DNA of 64,000 nt. It comes from Paragonimus westermani (lineage: Eukaryota > Platyhelminthes > Trematoda > Plagiorchiida > Troglotrematidae). The position numbers and the translations under genes are program-made. Below, one piece after another: positions 24,151 to 37,334 of the stretch. The DNA lies in contig QNGE01003286.1 of assembly GCA_008508345.1 (NCBI GenBank), positions 1 to 64,000 of the forward strand, written 5' to 3'. Every line of letters starts with the position of its first letter. The stretch's first letter is position 1. The notes under the pieces were generated by a model, which was given only the letters and a program-made list of their open reading frames with translations, searched no databases and was not told where the DNA came from.

Positions 24151-24844
24151 TGTCTATGGTACTGATGATAGACTTCAATTCGCAAATCCGGAACTATGTC
24201 GGGGCTTTGTTGTTCAGCCTTTGTGTGCTTGTCTAACTGTTAGCATTATTCATTACACATCCGGAGTTGTATTTTGACTACTTCAGTTAAGTCTTAGTGT
24301 TTTTGTTACAGTCGCAACTTTATGACTGTATAGTGTACGAAATAAATTCTTGTAAGTTGTGTCTTCTGAATATTCTGGCTAAATACAAAGGAAACGTTTT
24401 CATAAATGTGCCATGGCCTGTGTTTGTTGTATTCTAAGTAAACTGTGCATCGAAGTGAGGAGCAACGAAATACTATTCAAGTCATACCAGAAAGTGTATT
24501 TAAATTTCTATATTTTTATTAATAAAGTATAGCACCATAGATGAAACTATTGTCCTAGGGAGGCAATTAAGACAGTCGCTTCCACGAAACGTTCACAGGT
24601 GAAAGTTACTCTCATAAACAGCAATAAACATTTATATTTTGCCATTCTGGCCCAATGTTTACATCAAGTGGTTTAGTGAATTCTCCTCACCTGGTTTTTG
24701 GAGCGCGTGTTTTGCCTAAACCACTACTGAATCAGGCAAGCGAGTAACATATTCAGGTCTGCCTGACTACGAACCGACATAAACGACCGGTAAAAACATG
24801 GCCGTCTTCACTCGCCAGTGGATTAAACAAGTGCGTTTACCACT
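24151..24844. other. Intron sequence without recognised features
   Basis: Nothing supportable was seen. Confidence 0.5.
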
Positions 24845-25055
24845 CTTAATCTAAGGGATTATATCAAGGCCCATGGGACGGGAAAAATGGGCAGACCAGC
24901 CTCAAGGTGGCTAGAGTGGCCTTGGGCTCGAAACGGCATTGCCGTTTCAGACCGGAAGAATGGGGCTATTGATCAGCGGTGCCTGCCGGGATTTGAACCA
25001 CTTATATGTGGTGTTACTGCGATTCTGTGGCGCATGCTGCTATAAATGTTGACAC
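24845..25055 (-). mobile_element. Second type of tRNA-like short repeat, with a palindromic hairpin
   Basis: On the minus strand a B-box-like GTGGTTCAAATCCCGGC follows a weak A-box-like block. Downstream lies a perfect palindrome, GAAACGGCA and TGCCGTTTC around one central base (plus-strand GAAACGGCATTGCCGTTTC, about 24933-24951). The composition and the tRNA-like block suggest a SINE unrelated to the hammerhead family. A possible diverged relative lies near 60960-61030 (CACCTCAAGTTGGCTA). I cannot name the family. Confidence 0.45.
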
Positions 25056-25149
25056 GTGAATAAAAAGATTAGACCTGTTTTATTTGCTGTTGATCACAGT
25101 TGCCTGCGGCTGGCGGTACTGCTCGGGTTGCCCAATGTCTTCCCAACAC

Positions 25150-25162
25150 GAGAGAGAGAGAG
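25150..25162. repeat. (GA)n microsatellite
   Basis: A short perfect dinucleotide run. Confidence 0.85.
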
Positions 25163-25489
25163 CAACTGTTGTGTTAAGCTTAATTGATGATCCAATGATT
25201 AGGTTGCTCCGGTAGTACTGAAAGCACAGGATTGATTGAACACGCGGCGCAGTGCGGTACATGCTTATAAACAGTCTGGATTTTACAGTCGACCAAGTGG
25301 CGAAAAATCTGGACATCGGCTGAAGCTGAATCAGCACAAGAGACAGAACGCCTCAACGCGGTAAATCCTCTACAAACCAAACAAGGAAGCTATGTCGGAA
25401 GATGAGAAAATCTATATTCGGACACAATTTGTCACCTAACACACAACTATTATGTTGGTCTGGGATTCGTCTGTTAAAAATTTAGTTGA

Positions 25490-25735
25490 ATTTCGGGGTT
25501 CACCTGATTCCAAATTGAATACCACTCAAATTCACTCGCAGTCCTTGCATTCAAATGAGCTCTTCGGCCAGCCCATTTCTTAAGTAAGCATCGGAATCGA
25601 GATTCGCTGTTATTGGAGCTTGTCGGTTGTGCATATTATTGTCCTATCCGGAATTTGCACTCTCAGTCTTCTGTTTGTGAGACCCACACGTTACCCACAA
25701 TGCCAGTAATCTCACTCTGGGTAACACCGATCAGT
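25490..25735 (-). mobile_element. tRNA-derived hammerhead short element, degenerate (copy 5)
   Basis: The minus strand retains GGCTGGCCGAAGAGC-like tail sequence, GATATGCAC-like spacing and a B-box remnant. The ribozyme region reads CCGACAA and GAATC in place of CUGACGA and GAAA. The order of blocks is that of the family. It is inactive by sequence. Confidence 0.5.
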
Positions 25736-26124
25736 AACGCCTAAATGCTCCAAAGTGTTGACTGCTGGATAGTCTCGTTCGTAAACACAGTAATCGATAA
25801 ACGTGCAATTAGAAAGTCCTTAGTTAGGTTGAAGACACGGGCTGCCTTAGACCAGGTGAGCCATTTACATGGTTTGAAGTGAATTTCGAGGGCTTACATT
25901 ATTTCAAGTTGAACACCGAAATCCGGCCAAAGCCCTCGCATACAGATAACCCTTTCGGTTAGCTCAGCTAGTAACTTCAGCAGCACCCATTTCCCCATAT
26001 AACTTTCGTGGAGCTATCGGAAAACACAAGCCTTATTTACAGGCTAACGTTTCGGAGTTATTAGATCTGGTAATCTAGTCTTGCCTGTTGTGATGTCAAC
26101 ATGTTAATCTTATTACCAGAGAGC

Positions 26125-26190
26125 AAAGAGTGGTTCAAATCCTGGTCACTGTAAAGATATGTTGTACTGATGAACCGTAACACGATTAAA
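26125..26190 (+). mobile_element. Small remnant of the hammerhead short element (copy 6)
   Basis: A B-box-like GTGGTTCAAATCCTGGTCAC is followed by AAAGATATGTTGTACTGATGA, which matches the head-to-core segment. The second half of the ribozyme (GAAA and stem I 3' strand) is missing. Confidence 0.4.
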
Positions 26191-29012
26191 ATCCGAAGTT
26201 AGTTATTGTTTTTGAAGCAGCTAGTTGAAAATTCTATTAGAATATAAATACCTCTGCCGAAGTCAGTTTGGATGAACCACGACCCATCTATTTCAGTAAG
26301 ATCGGGTACTCAACCCTCAGAATGCTGAATGTCTTAGTTCAACAAAAGTGTCAGGAGTCATGAGGGGATTGAATACGTCGGTGAACAGTCTGGTAAACAA
26401 GATGCGTGACAATATTTCAAATTACAATTCAGTTAGCTTCACATTGCGTATCACTATGTTTGATATAACACGATTGTAAAGATGGCTGAATAATGTGCGT
26501 TATTCAGCGCAGGCATTTCACTTAACAATCGGGATGACACATTTGCTTTACTCGATAAGGAAAAGACAAGTTATTCACTTCACGAAGTGAAACAGCGTTC
26601 CGCAAAACACACTAAAGCGGTATCAGTAGTTAACCATTATTCGGATGTTCTGTTGCCGTCCATACTCCACTACTTTCGCTCACACTAACTTTTGTTGACA
26701 GTGTTTTTAAAGTTTTCAATCAACATAGGCGAACACAGCAAAAGTCCATCACCTTCAGTTTGCCTGCCGTAACCCAAGTTTCCAAAGCATCAGCATCAAC
26801 CTGAAATAAAGTGTGTGAATTGAGTACCAATTCGGTTCTTATTTGCTTCTCATTGACAACAGTTGTGGTGTTCCATAAGGATCCTTTACTATGCTAATAT
26901 TGACAATCGGCTGTTTGACCAAGGACCACCACTTATTTGCCTAAAAAAACTTCTCCCCGAAATAATATTTGGAGGCATGTAGATAAAATTGACTTCGTGG
27001 TTCAACACTAATCCAAATAAAACCACTTGCAAGTCTTTTGTGCAAGTCTTGTTGGTTTAAACAAGGATATTCTTCATGGAAGTTAATTAAAGAATAACAC
27101 TACCTTTGTGCAACTCACCGCAGACTTCTTCGATCATCAGATTGGCAAAAACAAACAGTTTCATGCAATGCTGCTGAGTCTAGCCAATCCAGAATAAACT
27201 CCAGCGCAACGAAGCCTTTCTGAATGTTCAATGTAGCGAAGATATGAAGCTAATGTGATTGATTTGACGTTAGATAGCATCAGGTTAAAAGTTCTAGCAA
27301 CTAATCACAAATGTCCGCGGCTCATCAAGAACTGACTCCAGAAGGGGAGTTTTCTATCTGAGTCTATTCCAGGTTAAACAAATCAATCGAATCCTTGACC
27401 ACAGTTCAATTGTCATTCTTCAACAATAGCGTTGGTGGAAGCTTTTATGGTGATGTAACGTTCTTCAGCTAAAATAATTTATTTGAGTCGGCATAAAAAT
27501 ATTTGGTGATTTGGTCTATGTACAACAATTCAGAAGATTTGTGTAATTTTCTGAGCACACTGGCTTAAAGCACTGCAAACAGAGGCCCACAGTTGTGAAC
27601 TCCTGTAATCTGTTGTTCGAACTCAGCAGCAACCTGTATTTTTTGAGAGGTGACATAAAACCATATTGAAAAAAGGCCCAGAGAGAATTCTGTAACGAAA
27701 TACATTCGGAATAGGTTATTACTGAAGTGAGCGCTTTGTGGCAGTGGCTAGTCTTAAAGGTCTACGGATACTTGTTTTGCAAAATAACAATCCTGTAAGT
27801 TACTCGATTGAATTGAATTTCAACCGGGAAATAAAACACTTATTGTAGACAAACTGAGAGAACTTTTGTGCTTGAAAAGATTCAGCTGCACTCAGCCTGT
27901 AACATGGTTCCGGTAGTCAGAAGGAACCGTATGTTCTTACGCAGCGCGTTATTTTACAGTTGGGTTACAAAACAGTTCTAAAGATGGTCTGTTAATCCTG
28001 ACCTCTGGTTTCAAGTCCTATGGACACTGAAAAGTACTGTCCATTTTCCCACAAGTTCACTACCCGTCAAAAGAACTAGCATCTGACAATTCCGTTCTTG
28101 GCTTGCACAAACGTTTTCTTTGAAGAACCTACATTACTGATGTTTTCTTATACTTAAAATAATATGTTTCAGACCGACCTATCTATCCATCTGGAAGGTC
28201 AAACGGACAAAAATGATTTTTTTAAACTATATTTTTGAGCTTAGACCAATAGATTCACAAAAAAGCTTCGGAATGGCATTCAGAGACACTTCAAGTCTAG
28301 TGGCACGGAATTCCAAATGTTGCGTTACGCATCATAATATAAAGCTTAATATCCCCTCCGTTAGTTCGACCACTTAATTTTGAACGTAATCACACTAGTC
28401 ATGTAGCGGTAAATTCCCTGGTGAAAGCGTAGCCTCCGATCGCCTTAGGTAAACAATCTGACCAGACTCGAGTTTGTTCCTAACAGTAAACCTGAAAATC
28501 CGACAATGTCTCAGATTTTGGAATTGGGGGGTCAATAAGGGTATTTTGTATTCACGTCAGAGATTCAGTAAGTATCCAGTTAAGCTACACCTATCTTACG
28601 TCTAGGTTCTGCACGCAAACCGGCTATCGCTGCACTGAAAGCGAAATGAATATTACGGAAATAAATATAGACTTGAGGAAGCTAATCATCGTTCGATTGA
28701 GTGACCTCGATTTCACGCTTCGTCATGATTACCTTGGAGCAAACGCTTTGCACGCTGATGGAACACAATTTAAAAATCAGCTGATAACAAAAAGTAACGC
28801 AAATGTCGACTAGCAGAATTAATTTGAAAAGAAGGTCAAAACTTATCATTCATACAATTCCAATGTTCAACAGTCGCCTTAATATATTTCAGCATTAACT
28901 CTAATAAATCCTGTCTGAGAAATCACTCCCCCCCGGGTCAGTTGATAGGTTTCATATAACAGACATTTGGGTGGGTAACTTAGTCCAGATGTAAAATTTC
29001 TGCGCTCCCGGC
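26191..29012. other. Intron sequence without recognised features
   Basis: No coding frame of note, repeat copy or RNA gene was recognised. Confidence 0.5.
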
Positions 29013-29019
29013 GCAGACG

Positions 29020-29095
29020 CGTAATTCAGCTGGCAGAGCACGTGCCACGTTTGTGCACGGCAATTCTGTCGCTTGTTTAAATCAAGATGAAGCTC
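29020..29095 (+). repeat. tRNA-like sequence, probably a tRNA pseudogene or SINE head
   Basis: A canonical D-arm (AATTCAGCTGGCAGAGCA) and a T-arm with a perfect 4-bp stem and 7-base loop (CTTG TTTAAAT CAAG) lie at roughly tRNA spacing. The flanking acceptor strands do not pair, so this is not called as a functional tRNA. Confidence 0.4.
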
Positions 29096-29312
29096 ACTTT
29101 TTTGCAATGAGATATTTATAAACCTGTCACATTATTTATCAATGAGTTTAGAACAACTGTTTTGATTCCACGGTCAGATTGCAACCGAGTGTTTTTGTCC
29201 TCTTCACCTGAATGTTCCATTTTCCTCAGACCAAGTGATCAATGTTACCCCCACCTACCCACAGACCTGCCATTGACTCGTTTTTTCTCTTTGTGTTTTC
29301 TCTTCGTTTCAG

Positions 29313-29419
29313 ATAATGTCCTAATCAATGTACAATTGGAATTACACGTTCCTTTGTTCTTCAGCACATGGATGACACGAACACGCAACCATGGTGTGCT
29401 TGAAACTCGGATGCCATTT
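29313..29419 (+). CDS. M13 family metallopeptidase, exon 2
   Basis: This 107-base exon lies between a strong pyrimidine-tract acceptor (CTTCGTTTCAG) and a GTAAGT donor. It is entered in phase 1 and left in phase 0, joining exon 1 and exon 3 without a frame break. With the base carried over from exon 1 it encodes 36 residues, starting DNVLINVQLE and containing VPLFFSTWM. The LFFS segment corresponds to the N/P-F-F-S block that precedes the L-D-Q-P-x-L-G-L-P stretch in M13 ectodomains. The following exon begins exactly with the counterpart of that stretch. Confidence 0.75.
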
Positions 29420-30129
29420 GTAAGTTTTATTCCTGTTTCTGTCATTCACGAACGCACTTTCCACCACACAAAACAACATACAACTGTAACGCGTGTATGC
29501 TGAAGTATACAGACCAACAAGTTTAGGCACAATTGTCTTGCATACAAGTTTCACAAACAAAAACCGTTTCTGTTTTAATGGGTAACACTGATGTAAATGA
29601 GGATGTTCAAACTTAATCGATACTCCTCTTACCGGTACAGACTGAGTTAGGCGTGCCTCACAGCGACAAGAACACACCAATAATTCCTGATGAGTTCGCT
29701 ACAACCGGTTTGTGAAGGTTGGGTTGATTGACAACATGATAGAATATGATCCAAAGTAGCTCGCATTCATTAGATTGAAAGAACAGGAATTTATCTCATC
29801 AGCATTCTATTTGTTACCCAGAAGATCCCAATATATTACAAACGTTAGAATAGAAAAAAGTTGGGATAAACACAAAACTTATGCTTCTGAAGCCCAAACA
29901 GAGCATAGTGGCTGGGGCAAATAAGTGACAAGGCGTAACGAAAGTAGGAGTGCACACCCGCAAAACCTGAAAACTTGGATGTACTAGTGGGAGTTTGAGG
30001 TCACCAGTATGGGTGTTTCTAGCTTTTTAATAACGACAGTGATGTTGTCACAAATACTTAGGTTGTCATAGGTTGAACGTCACTAAACTAATTGCGGTTC
30101 TCGCATTTCCATAGCTTTTCAGTCATCCC

Positions 30130-30455
30130 ATTTTAAAAAGAACCACTCACTCTCATTAGAGCTCTTCAGTAATGTATACCCTCGCCGTGGTCGGGACTAG
30201 AACTCCGGCCGCACTTTCATGAGGCAACCATGTTGACCACTGGGCCAATGACTTCATACTGAGTGCAGCCGAATTACCATATCTGAACGCTAAATCTCAT
30301 TTGCTTGTAAGTAGTGATCAGCCTATCTGATCGTCTCGACATGAGACACAGAAACTATCCCATTAACTTCATCGGTAGTCGTACGATTTGAACTTCTCTC
30401 TGAGTTGAAAGCACAGATATCCCTGATTTGTTGAACAGCATTTTGATTACTGGTG
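30130..30455 (-). mobile_element. tRNA-derived hammerhead short element, decayed ribozyme (copy 7)
   Basis: The minus strand carries the A- and B-box-like head (GGAGTTCTAGTCCCGACC) and the first half of the ribozyme (CTGAAGA with a perfect stem II). It breaks where GAAA should follow. The 5' leader is of the same subfamily as the copy at 17.7-18.1 kb (CTCAGAGAGAAGTTCAAATC). Confidence 0.6.
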
Positions 30456-30704
30456 TGTCTTGGTGTCGCTGGTGTCGGCCGTGAAATTAATGCGCAACAA
30501 TGATTAGCCCTAGCACGCTTGAACGTCGGAGCTACAGTTCCTATTGGGGGAGAGCTACGTGAGAAGTCTATTCGAATGTGGAATCGCCGATGGTGTCTGG
30601 GCTGTGGCTAGGTTATGCCGGCCAAACCTCCGTTGAAGAATGAGAAGTTCAAGTTCTTCGACTAAAAGTCATCCCCACTCTCTTGCGTAATTCCATCGAG
30701 TGCT

Positions 30705-30815
30705 CCGGTCTTAATACTCAAATCCCCGACTAATGGTCGGTAATCTAACACACCATCTAGCGACGCCAATGAGATTGGAGAATCCGACCTGTCTCGGAAG
30801 TTTCAACGACGGGGA
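30705..30815 (+). mobile_element. Tail-to-leader fragment of the hammerhead short element (copy 8)
   Basis: The plus strand has CAAATCCCCGACTAATGG, then TCTAACACACCATCTAGCG, then GAATCCGACCTGTCTCGGAAG. This is the same join of element tail to element leader seen at about 11070-11150. No ribozyme is in this piece. Confidence 0.5.
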
Positions 30816-31254
30816 TGAAAGCTGGCGTTGACAATATGGTTACTGTCTTCTGTCAAGACGACCAATTTGAGTGGACGAACGTATTGATAAGTTCATCAGT
30901 GATTTTCGGAAGGTTACCGCTAATCATAATCGACAGCTCCAACAAATCAGTATGTCAGCTCAGTGATCAATCTGGATGGCACGCTGGCGTAGTATCGGAT
31001 TTTGTTATAACGAACACCTCAATGAGACACATCGTTCAAGTTCCTCACCCGTTGAAATAAACGCGATAAAAGAGGAGCCGAATAGACCGATAGGAAAATT
31101 GGGGCGTCCCCGCTGATGGTAATTCTTTATTTTGGTAAAGCACGTTGCCTATAAAATAACCGGTGAATACTCGATAAACCTGAAATTTGCCAGATGTCAC
31201 AAGTTCTGCTTTAGATTTCGTTTGGGAAGGGAACGACTTTTAACTACCAATTGT

Positions 31255-31350
31255 GTCTGAACGTTCAGATGTGGCATTTCGGTCGTGCCTAGTGGCCGGC
31301 CCGTGGTACAGCGGTCAACAGATTGACATTTTGCCTGTGAAAATAGTTGC
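31255..31350 (+). mobile_element. Head fragment of the hammerhead short element (copy 9)
   Basis: GAACGTTCAGATGTGGCATTT leads into TCGGTCGTGCC and an A-box-like GTGGTACAGCGGTCAACAG. It stops before the B-box. Confidence 0.5.
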
Positions 31351-34300
31351 CCCCCTATGTTGTCTACTTAATTCAGCCTGTCGTATATCTTATTGTTATT
31401 TTGAACATCACCAGAATAGATAGAGAAAACTTCAGTTAGTCAGGTTTGCAATTGTCCAGTGTCGAAGTTAGTAAGTGGGATTGACCCGTTAATGGGAACA
31501 ATGGTGCAGCTGATCGATGTGATTCGGCTCTTTCAATAGCAAGAAACGGTTTTTGGGTCTATATGAGTTGTACAAGAACATTGTAGCAAGGCCCGATGTT
31601 TTTATCCACATGTTTTGAGAAAACCTGCTTGCCCAGGCACACCTAACCTGTGCTGTTATCATCGCTTGAACTCATTATGCTATTGGGCTTTTATCGCGTA
31701 TACTGTAAGCCATGGACAACGCACTGTGTTGTTTACTAATAAACGGCTCTTAACTAAATGTTCGTCAGCTAACAACTTACAATACACGATCAATTATAAA
31801 CAGACAGATTACTGAACTGCACATCGTTTAGCAGAATGAACACACCCAGTACACATAAATGACACGGTAGGTAGAAATATCTTCAGCTTGCAAGCAGCAG
31901 GTCGTCTTGAGTCAGTATATCACGAGCTAATCAGTTTTGCCTTCAATATATCGATTTACCTGAATTGCATTGATTGAACATCGGCGAATAAGAGTCATGT
32001 AGTACGGTTTTGTGTGGATTGAAGTGAAAAAATGGACACAACATAACTCCTGCAGAAGACTCCACACAACCGTTCGTGAAGTGGAATATCAACTGGAAGC
32101 CCTCTCCAAGGCTCTGGTAACCCAAACGAAGTCCGAAAGATTTCGGGATCTAACAGGGAGACACCATATTTACAGAAAGATACAGTGTGCAAAGCGGCTA
32201 CTTTCACTGACTTCTGAGCAGAATTTGTAGCGAATAATTGAAATAATTAAACTACTGAGAAAATACAAACCACTGTTGCATTCTGGTATAAAGTTCCGCC
32301 AGTTTTAGTCATGCTAAATCTGTAACTGATTCCGCAGGGGGCAACGAACAGTGGTCTAAAAATTAACAAGGCACTAAACAGCCGCCAATTAATATATTCT
32401 CGAAGTCAGACCGAATTGCTGTTGAACATAACCGTTTTTGCGGGATCTTTGGCAACTTTAAGTATACGGTTCTGGTTATACCGAAGAATCAAGACTTTTA
32501 ACCCTGTGTTCCGGATGGATTGGATACTTTATCATGGGTTTCGTTCATCGCTGTCAGCACGCATCCCTGGTGATTCCAACTGCGTCTCCGATCACGTGTG
32601 CAAATATTGCTTGATATTGGTGGCTATTTACACAGCCCACGCTAGAGTCTAACGAAGAACCTACAAGGTTATGAAATCAGGTGTAGTGAGTTTTATAATG
32701 ACATCGTCCCCTCCACTACAGAAGACCAGTCGCTGTCACATCCCACTGGTGGGTGAACCTCAGGTAGCTGCCGTAACAAAATCAAAGCACCACTTTATCA
32801 AGAATAACTAAAAGGTCTGCGTTCCTAGTGGGTCTTTGTTTTTACGCGTAGAATTGGTTTATTTTCCACTCTTGGTGAGAACGAAAGAAGTATTTATCAG
32901 AGGAACAACGGTATTAGCAAAACATTAACCATAATTCAACTGCTCACAACGATTTTCCCACCGGTTATACATCAGCCCCCCAATCCATGATATGCTAAGT
33001 CCAGAACATCAAGAGGTCATAATAATGGATTAACCCGCCACGCTCAAAGTCGTTGGTCAACGATGCTCTATTCATAGGTTGGTAAAAGAAACGGCGATTT
33101 CGGTAATTTTTAAGAAGCTTCCGAGCGATTTGTTTCGGTGGCTGACGTCCACTAAGCATATTTGGGCAACTTTTGAAAATTTGGAGCATTGCACCCTAAA
33201 CCTGGCTTCATACTTGAAATCCGCATTTGTGATTTTCCCATCCTAAGAAAAACGTAACACACTTTACATCCTCCAGTTCAATTCAAGTCAGTTTTCAACG
33301 TAAAAGTCTGATTGCCCAATGCAAATTCACTGAAAAAACTGTTTGCCTACGAATTGGTGTGAATAAACTTGGCACCATCAAAGAAGTCAATTGTAAAAAA
33401 ATGAATGCTTCAGTAACATCAGACTGTGGGGCGGGATTTCCCTTGAAACGGTGAACTTTGAAACAAAGTTGAGTTTATCTACGTTGCATAAGGAAATTAG
33501 TCATTCGGCCCTATCGGATGTATCAGTCACTGATTGATCCACGATACTAGCACTATTTTCGTACACACTAATATCAACCAAATGGCTAACCATCGAATAA
33601 CCCCTGATCCCGCGACAACCATTAGACCATTCTCAATAAGGAGTATTCTTTTACCGATTCACTGTACTTCAAAATGAGATTTTAAAACCTTGTCGACGTT
33701 AGAGTTAACTGAGCAGTCACGTTGAACGTCATGATAAGCTCGAATAAGCCGTGGTTTTCTGCAGAACTACTGTGGCTGAAGGTTTAGATGTGAACTTACT
33801 GGAGTAGGGGGTGAATATTTCCTCCTTGAAAGTATCGCATGTGTAACTACCCCATCAGTGAGGAAAGTGTTAGTAGCTCTTGATGGAATCTTAACAGCAG
33901 GCGATTCCCCCGTTAGGCGTTTTCTTTCAAACCGACTACAGATAAGACCAAAATCATGAACAATAGTTCATTGTGCTCATTGTGTTTACCAGGATTCGAG
34001 TGCAGTCCGTCTGTCTGTTACAGCACCGTCGAGAATGCCGAAAGTACGTCACAAGGACGGTATTTCCAAAAACTTCATACAATTTCGCAGCCTTCCGATT
34101 TTGAAAACGGAAACGCATTAGAAAGTTTTGTTTTTGACATCTTTCTTGATTTCATTGCATTGATCTGATCTGATCATTCTATTTGTCAAACTTTCAGTTG
34201 ATTTGTTGAATTTATGGGTATGCAATATTGACCTCTGTTGCACATTTGCTATAAGGAAGCATTATTGGGTTAATACTCTAAAGACAAAAAATCACAAGTG

Positions 34301-37300
34301 AGCGCCGAAATCTTCCACTGAAATGCTTTAAAATGTGTCTGTAAATAACGTGAGGGAGATGCACTTTCAAGTCAATAATTCATGCTCTATTTTCAGACTT
34401 ATTTTTAACGTAAAACCCCCCATATGTTAAGTCAAATCAACCATGAAATTTAGAAGTGAAACGTTGATTAACATTTGCCAGTGGAGTTTGTGCAGCCGTT
34501 GTGCTTGAATGTAGCCGATAAATCGGCTTTGGTTAAAATCTTTTCTAACATTTAAACTGCTTCCAAAAATGGTGTATTACTTTTGAAGGTTTGGTATGAG
34601 CAAATTAATCCGTCAAAAAGTGTGATGTCCGTGTTTGAGGTGCATCAAACATTTTACTGTTGTTCTCAAATCTGTTTGAAATTTTACATACAGATAACCA
34701 TGAGATACCGAAGATAACCATTCGTATATTTTTTCTCAGGCTGCAATAAAAATGCGACAGAAGTCTATCCATGTTTACATTCAAAGCCGTTGAACATGAG
34801 AACAACTGCAGTTAAAGTATTGTTTTTCTAACTCAGCCTACCTTCAGTTTTTGTATCATTGGTCTATTTGTTAAATTATGGGCGGAAGAGAAAAGTAAGA
34901 CCGGCTTTCAGTATTCCAGAAACTTAGACGAAATGAGGACAATGTTGTGTCTGAGTGAAATACAGCAATAGGACAAGTTATTGTTGGGTGGAACGTATAG
35001 GCAGGGAAGATGCGGACCACCGTAAAAACTTACCATTCTCATTATTCATTGTTAGTATCTTAAGATCTAGTTAGCGGTGGATAGTTGTTAGGCTATACAT
35101 AGTGAAAGGCCTGTATTTTGAAAGATTGTATAATGGAAAAAGTGTTCCCACGACGTACATTTTCGGGAGATTCTGAACACAGTTTTCATAAATGAAACTA
35201 CCAAAGAGAGAAAGTAAACAAGAGCCAATTGCTGAGTTGGTATTTACGTTGCTGAGCAAAGGACAGACAAGTGAGGTTGACTCCGTATGACAAATTCGGA
35301 CCTGGCGGTAAAAATAGCTGTTATTCGCTATACTTCCAAATATGAACCGTTCGAAATCCACATAATAGCGAACTAGAATACAGTTGTTCTTATTAGTTCT
35401 ATTGCTCATTTCTGAACACCAACTGACTGTTTGACCCTAGAGTCGTAACCCTGATCCTTACAATCAACATTCCACTTGACTGAGGACACTGCCGGAGAAT
35501 TCGGTAAGTCCACCTACAAAGACCTGAAAATTGGCGTTCGACCGGATTGCGTAAGACAACTTAACGAGTTGAGATTGTGTTACAGGCTGAAAGGTGGAAG
35601 TGCATGCATGTAAACACTCATCGTTTATTGATTCGACGAAGACATACGAACACTGTGGAGTTCTATGAATATTACGTTCTGCAATATATTATTCATAGAA
35701 GCCACCAACCAATATGTATTATAACAGTTTTAACCCCACACATTTTTATCATCGGAGGGGTCCGTGTTTTACAGTTTACAAAACGTTCACAGCAGATTGT
35801 TACGGACACCTGATGACGGCCTGTCCTTGTTTACAGTTATGCTCACAGTGAAATCACTTAAGATGATTCACATCTTGAGTTTTAAACATCAGTTCCGTAA
35901 TCAATTTTTCGTTTATTAAAACTTTACTCATATCACCTTTTCTGACTCAGTACTTCGCCGGATACATGGGTTCAGTTCGCATTCTAAAGAGGGTTGAAGA
36001 GTTGTCCAGATAGTTAAGATGTAAAATTTTACCACAGAGGACCAGGGACATTCTTATTAATTGCGCGAGTGACTAAGCAAATAAAACGTGAATATTCACC
36101 GGTTTTATTAAATAGACTAAAGATGGAAGGCGTATATCATGCGATTTTAACACTTCGTTTATTCTTTTCAGTCACGACCGTAAGACATAAGAATACATGG
36201 GACATGCACACCGCAAAAACAACAGAAACAGTCGGTGACTGGGTTTGCATGAAACAAGGACTGTCATCATCAACGATTGCTCACTAGCACTGGAAACGGG
36301 CTGGCGGGGTCAATGACGTGACCTGTTTTCATGATTTGATTTGCCATAGTTGAGTTTCGGCTCAGCCGGTCCGTTGCCATTTCCTATTGTGCTTTTATTC
36401 GCACCGAACACTTAGACGTATGTTCAGCTATTCTTTATCGTAGTCACCGATCTGTTCTACCGATATAGGCGTCACTGCAACTGCAAGTGAACCGACAGAT
36501 TACAAGTGAAACAGAACAATTCCATGGGTCACGTTCGTGGACAACCTCAGCGACGCTGCTAGCTGTGAGTAGCAACTGCAAGTCATAGCTGTCAGCTACC
36601 CTATGCCTTTCAATGTGACAACTAACAGACTTGATATGGTTTGTTTGCTATTTGCGAATGACTCACAAAATATGCTTCCTCTCATCATCTGTCGAGCTGG
36701 ACGATGATGGGGAAAATGTTTTGTAGCATATGACTGATTCACTGACGTTGGTGTTGTTCCTGCGACAATAATAATTGTGGATCATATGACCCAGGTTTAT
36801 AATCTAGGCAGTCCTTAACTGTGGCTAGAAAACGAACCACAAAGTTAGAATCGACGAGAAAGCGGATCACTGAAACGCGGGAGCAGATTACAATGGAATC
36901 AAGCAACACATCTGGAATGTAGCCTTTTCTTGTAGGCAGTTTTGATGGCTCCGGTCGCTAGGCTTCATGACACCGCTGGAAACTGAAGTATTTACAAAGA
37001 GCTGGGATAAGTTATAACAGAAAGAATATATTACTTTATATTTCAAAACTGAAAGTGAAATCCTCCAGTGATCTGCAGCCAAATCAAACAACGAATATGA
37101 ACGAAGATCTCTGGCAAAGTTTATCGAAAAGTAAGGAGATTTCTTCCTTTTAAGGTAGGCCTACGCTTTGCTAATCGTGTGACCGAATAATTCTGATATG
37201 TCTGTTTATCAGGTGACTAGGCGTATTATTTAGGGGATATCTATATAGACGACAAAATATCTCTGAGAAGTTTCAGTTACACAACCCTCGGCGAACTCCC

Positions 37301-37334
37301 TTGTAGATCGAAGGGAAATGAGCCTATAAACTTT
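31351..37334. other. Intron sequence without recognised features
   Basis: About 6 kb with no repeat copy, RNA gene or coding frame I can support. Frames at 31943-32230, 33956-34168, 35071-35409 (minus) and 36069-36287 resemble nothing known to me. Confidence 0.5.

Larger units (their letters stand above)
2396..29312 (+). other. Intron 1 of the M13 gene (26.9 kb)
   Basis: The donor GTAAGC is at 2396. The acceptor is a long pyrimidine tract ending in TTTCAG at 29312. Exon 1 leaves one codon base (G) and exon 2 supplies the next two (AT), giving Asp, so the phases agree. The intron holds several hammerhead-bearing short elements, three Penelope-like remnants and one other tRNA-like repeat, listed separately. 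Additional exons that keep the phase cannot be excluded. Confidence 0.7.

Noticed and set aside
29020..29095. Functional tRNA gene
   Set aside because: D- and T-arms look right but the acceptor strands do not pair.
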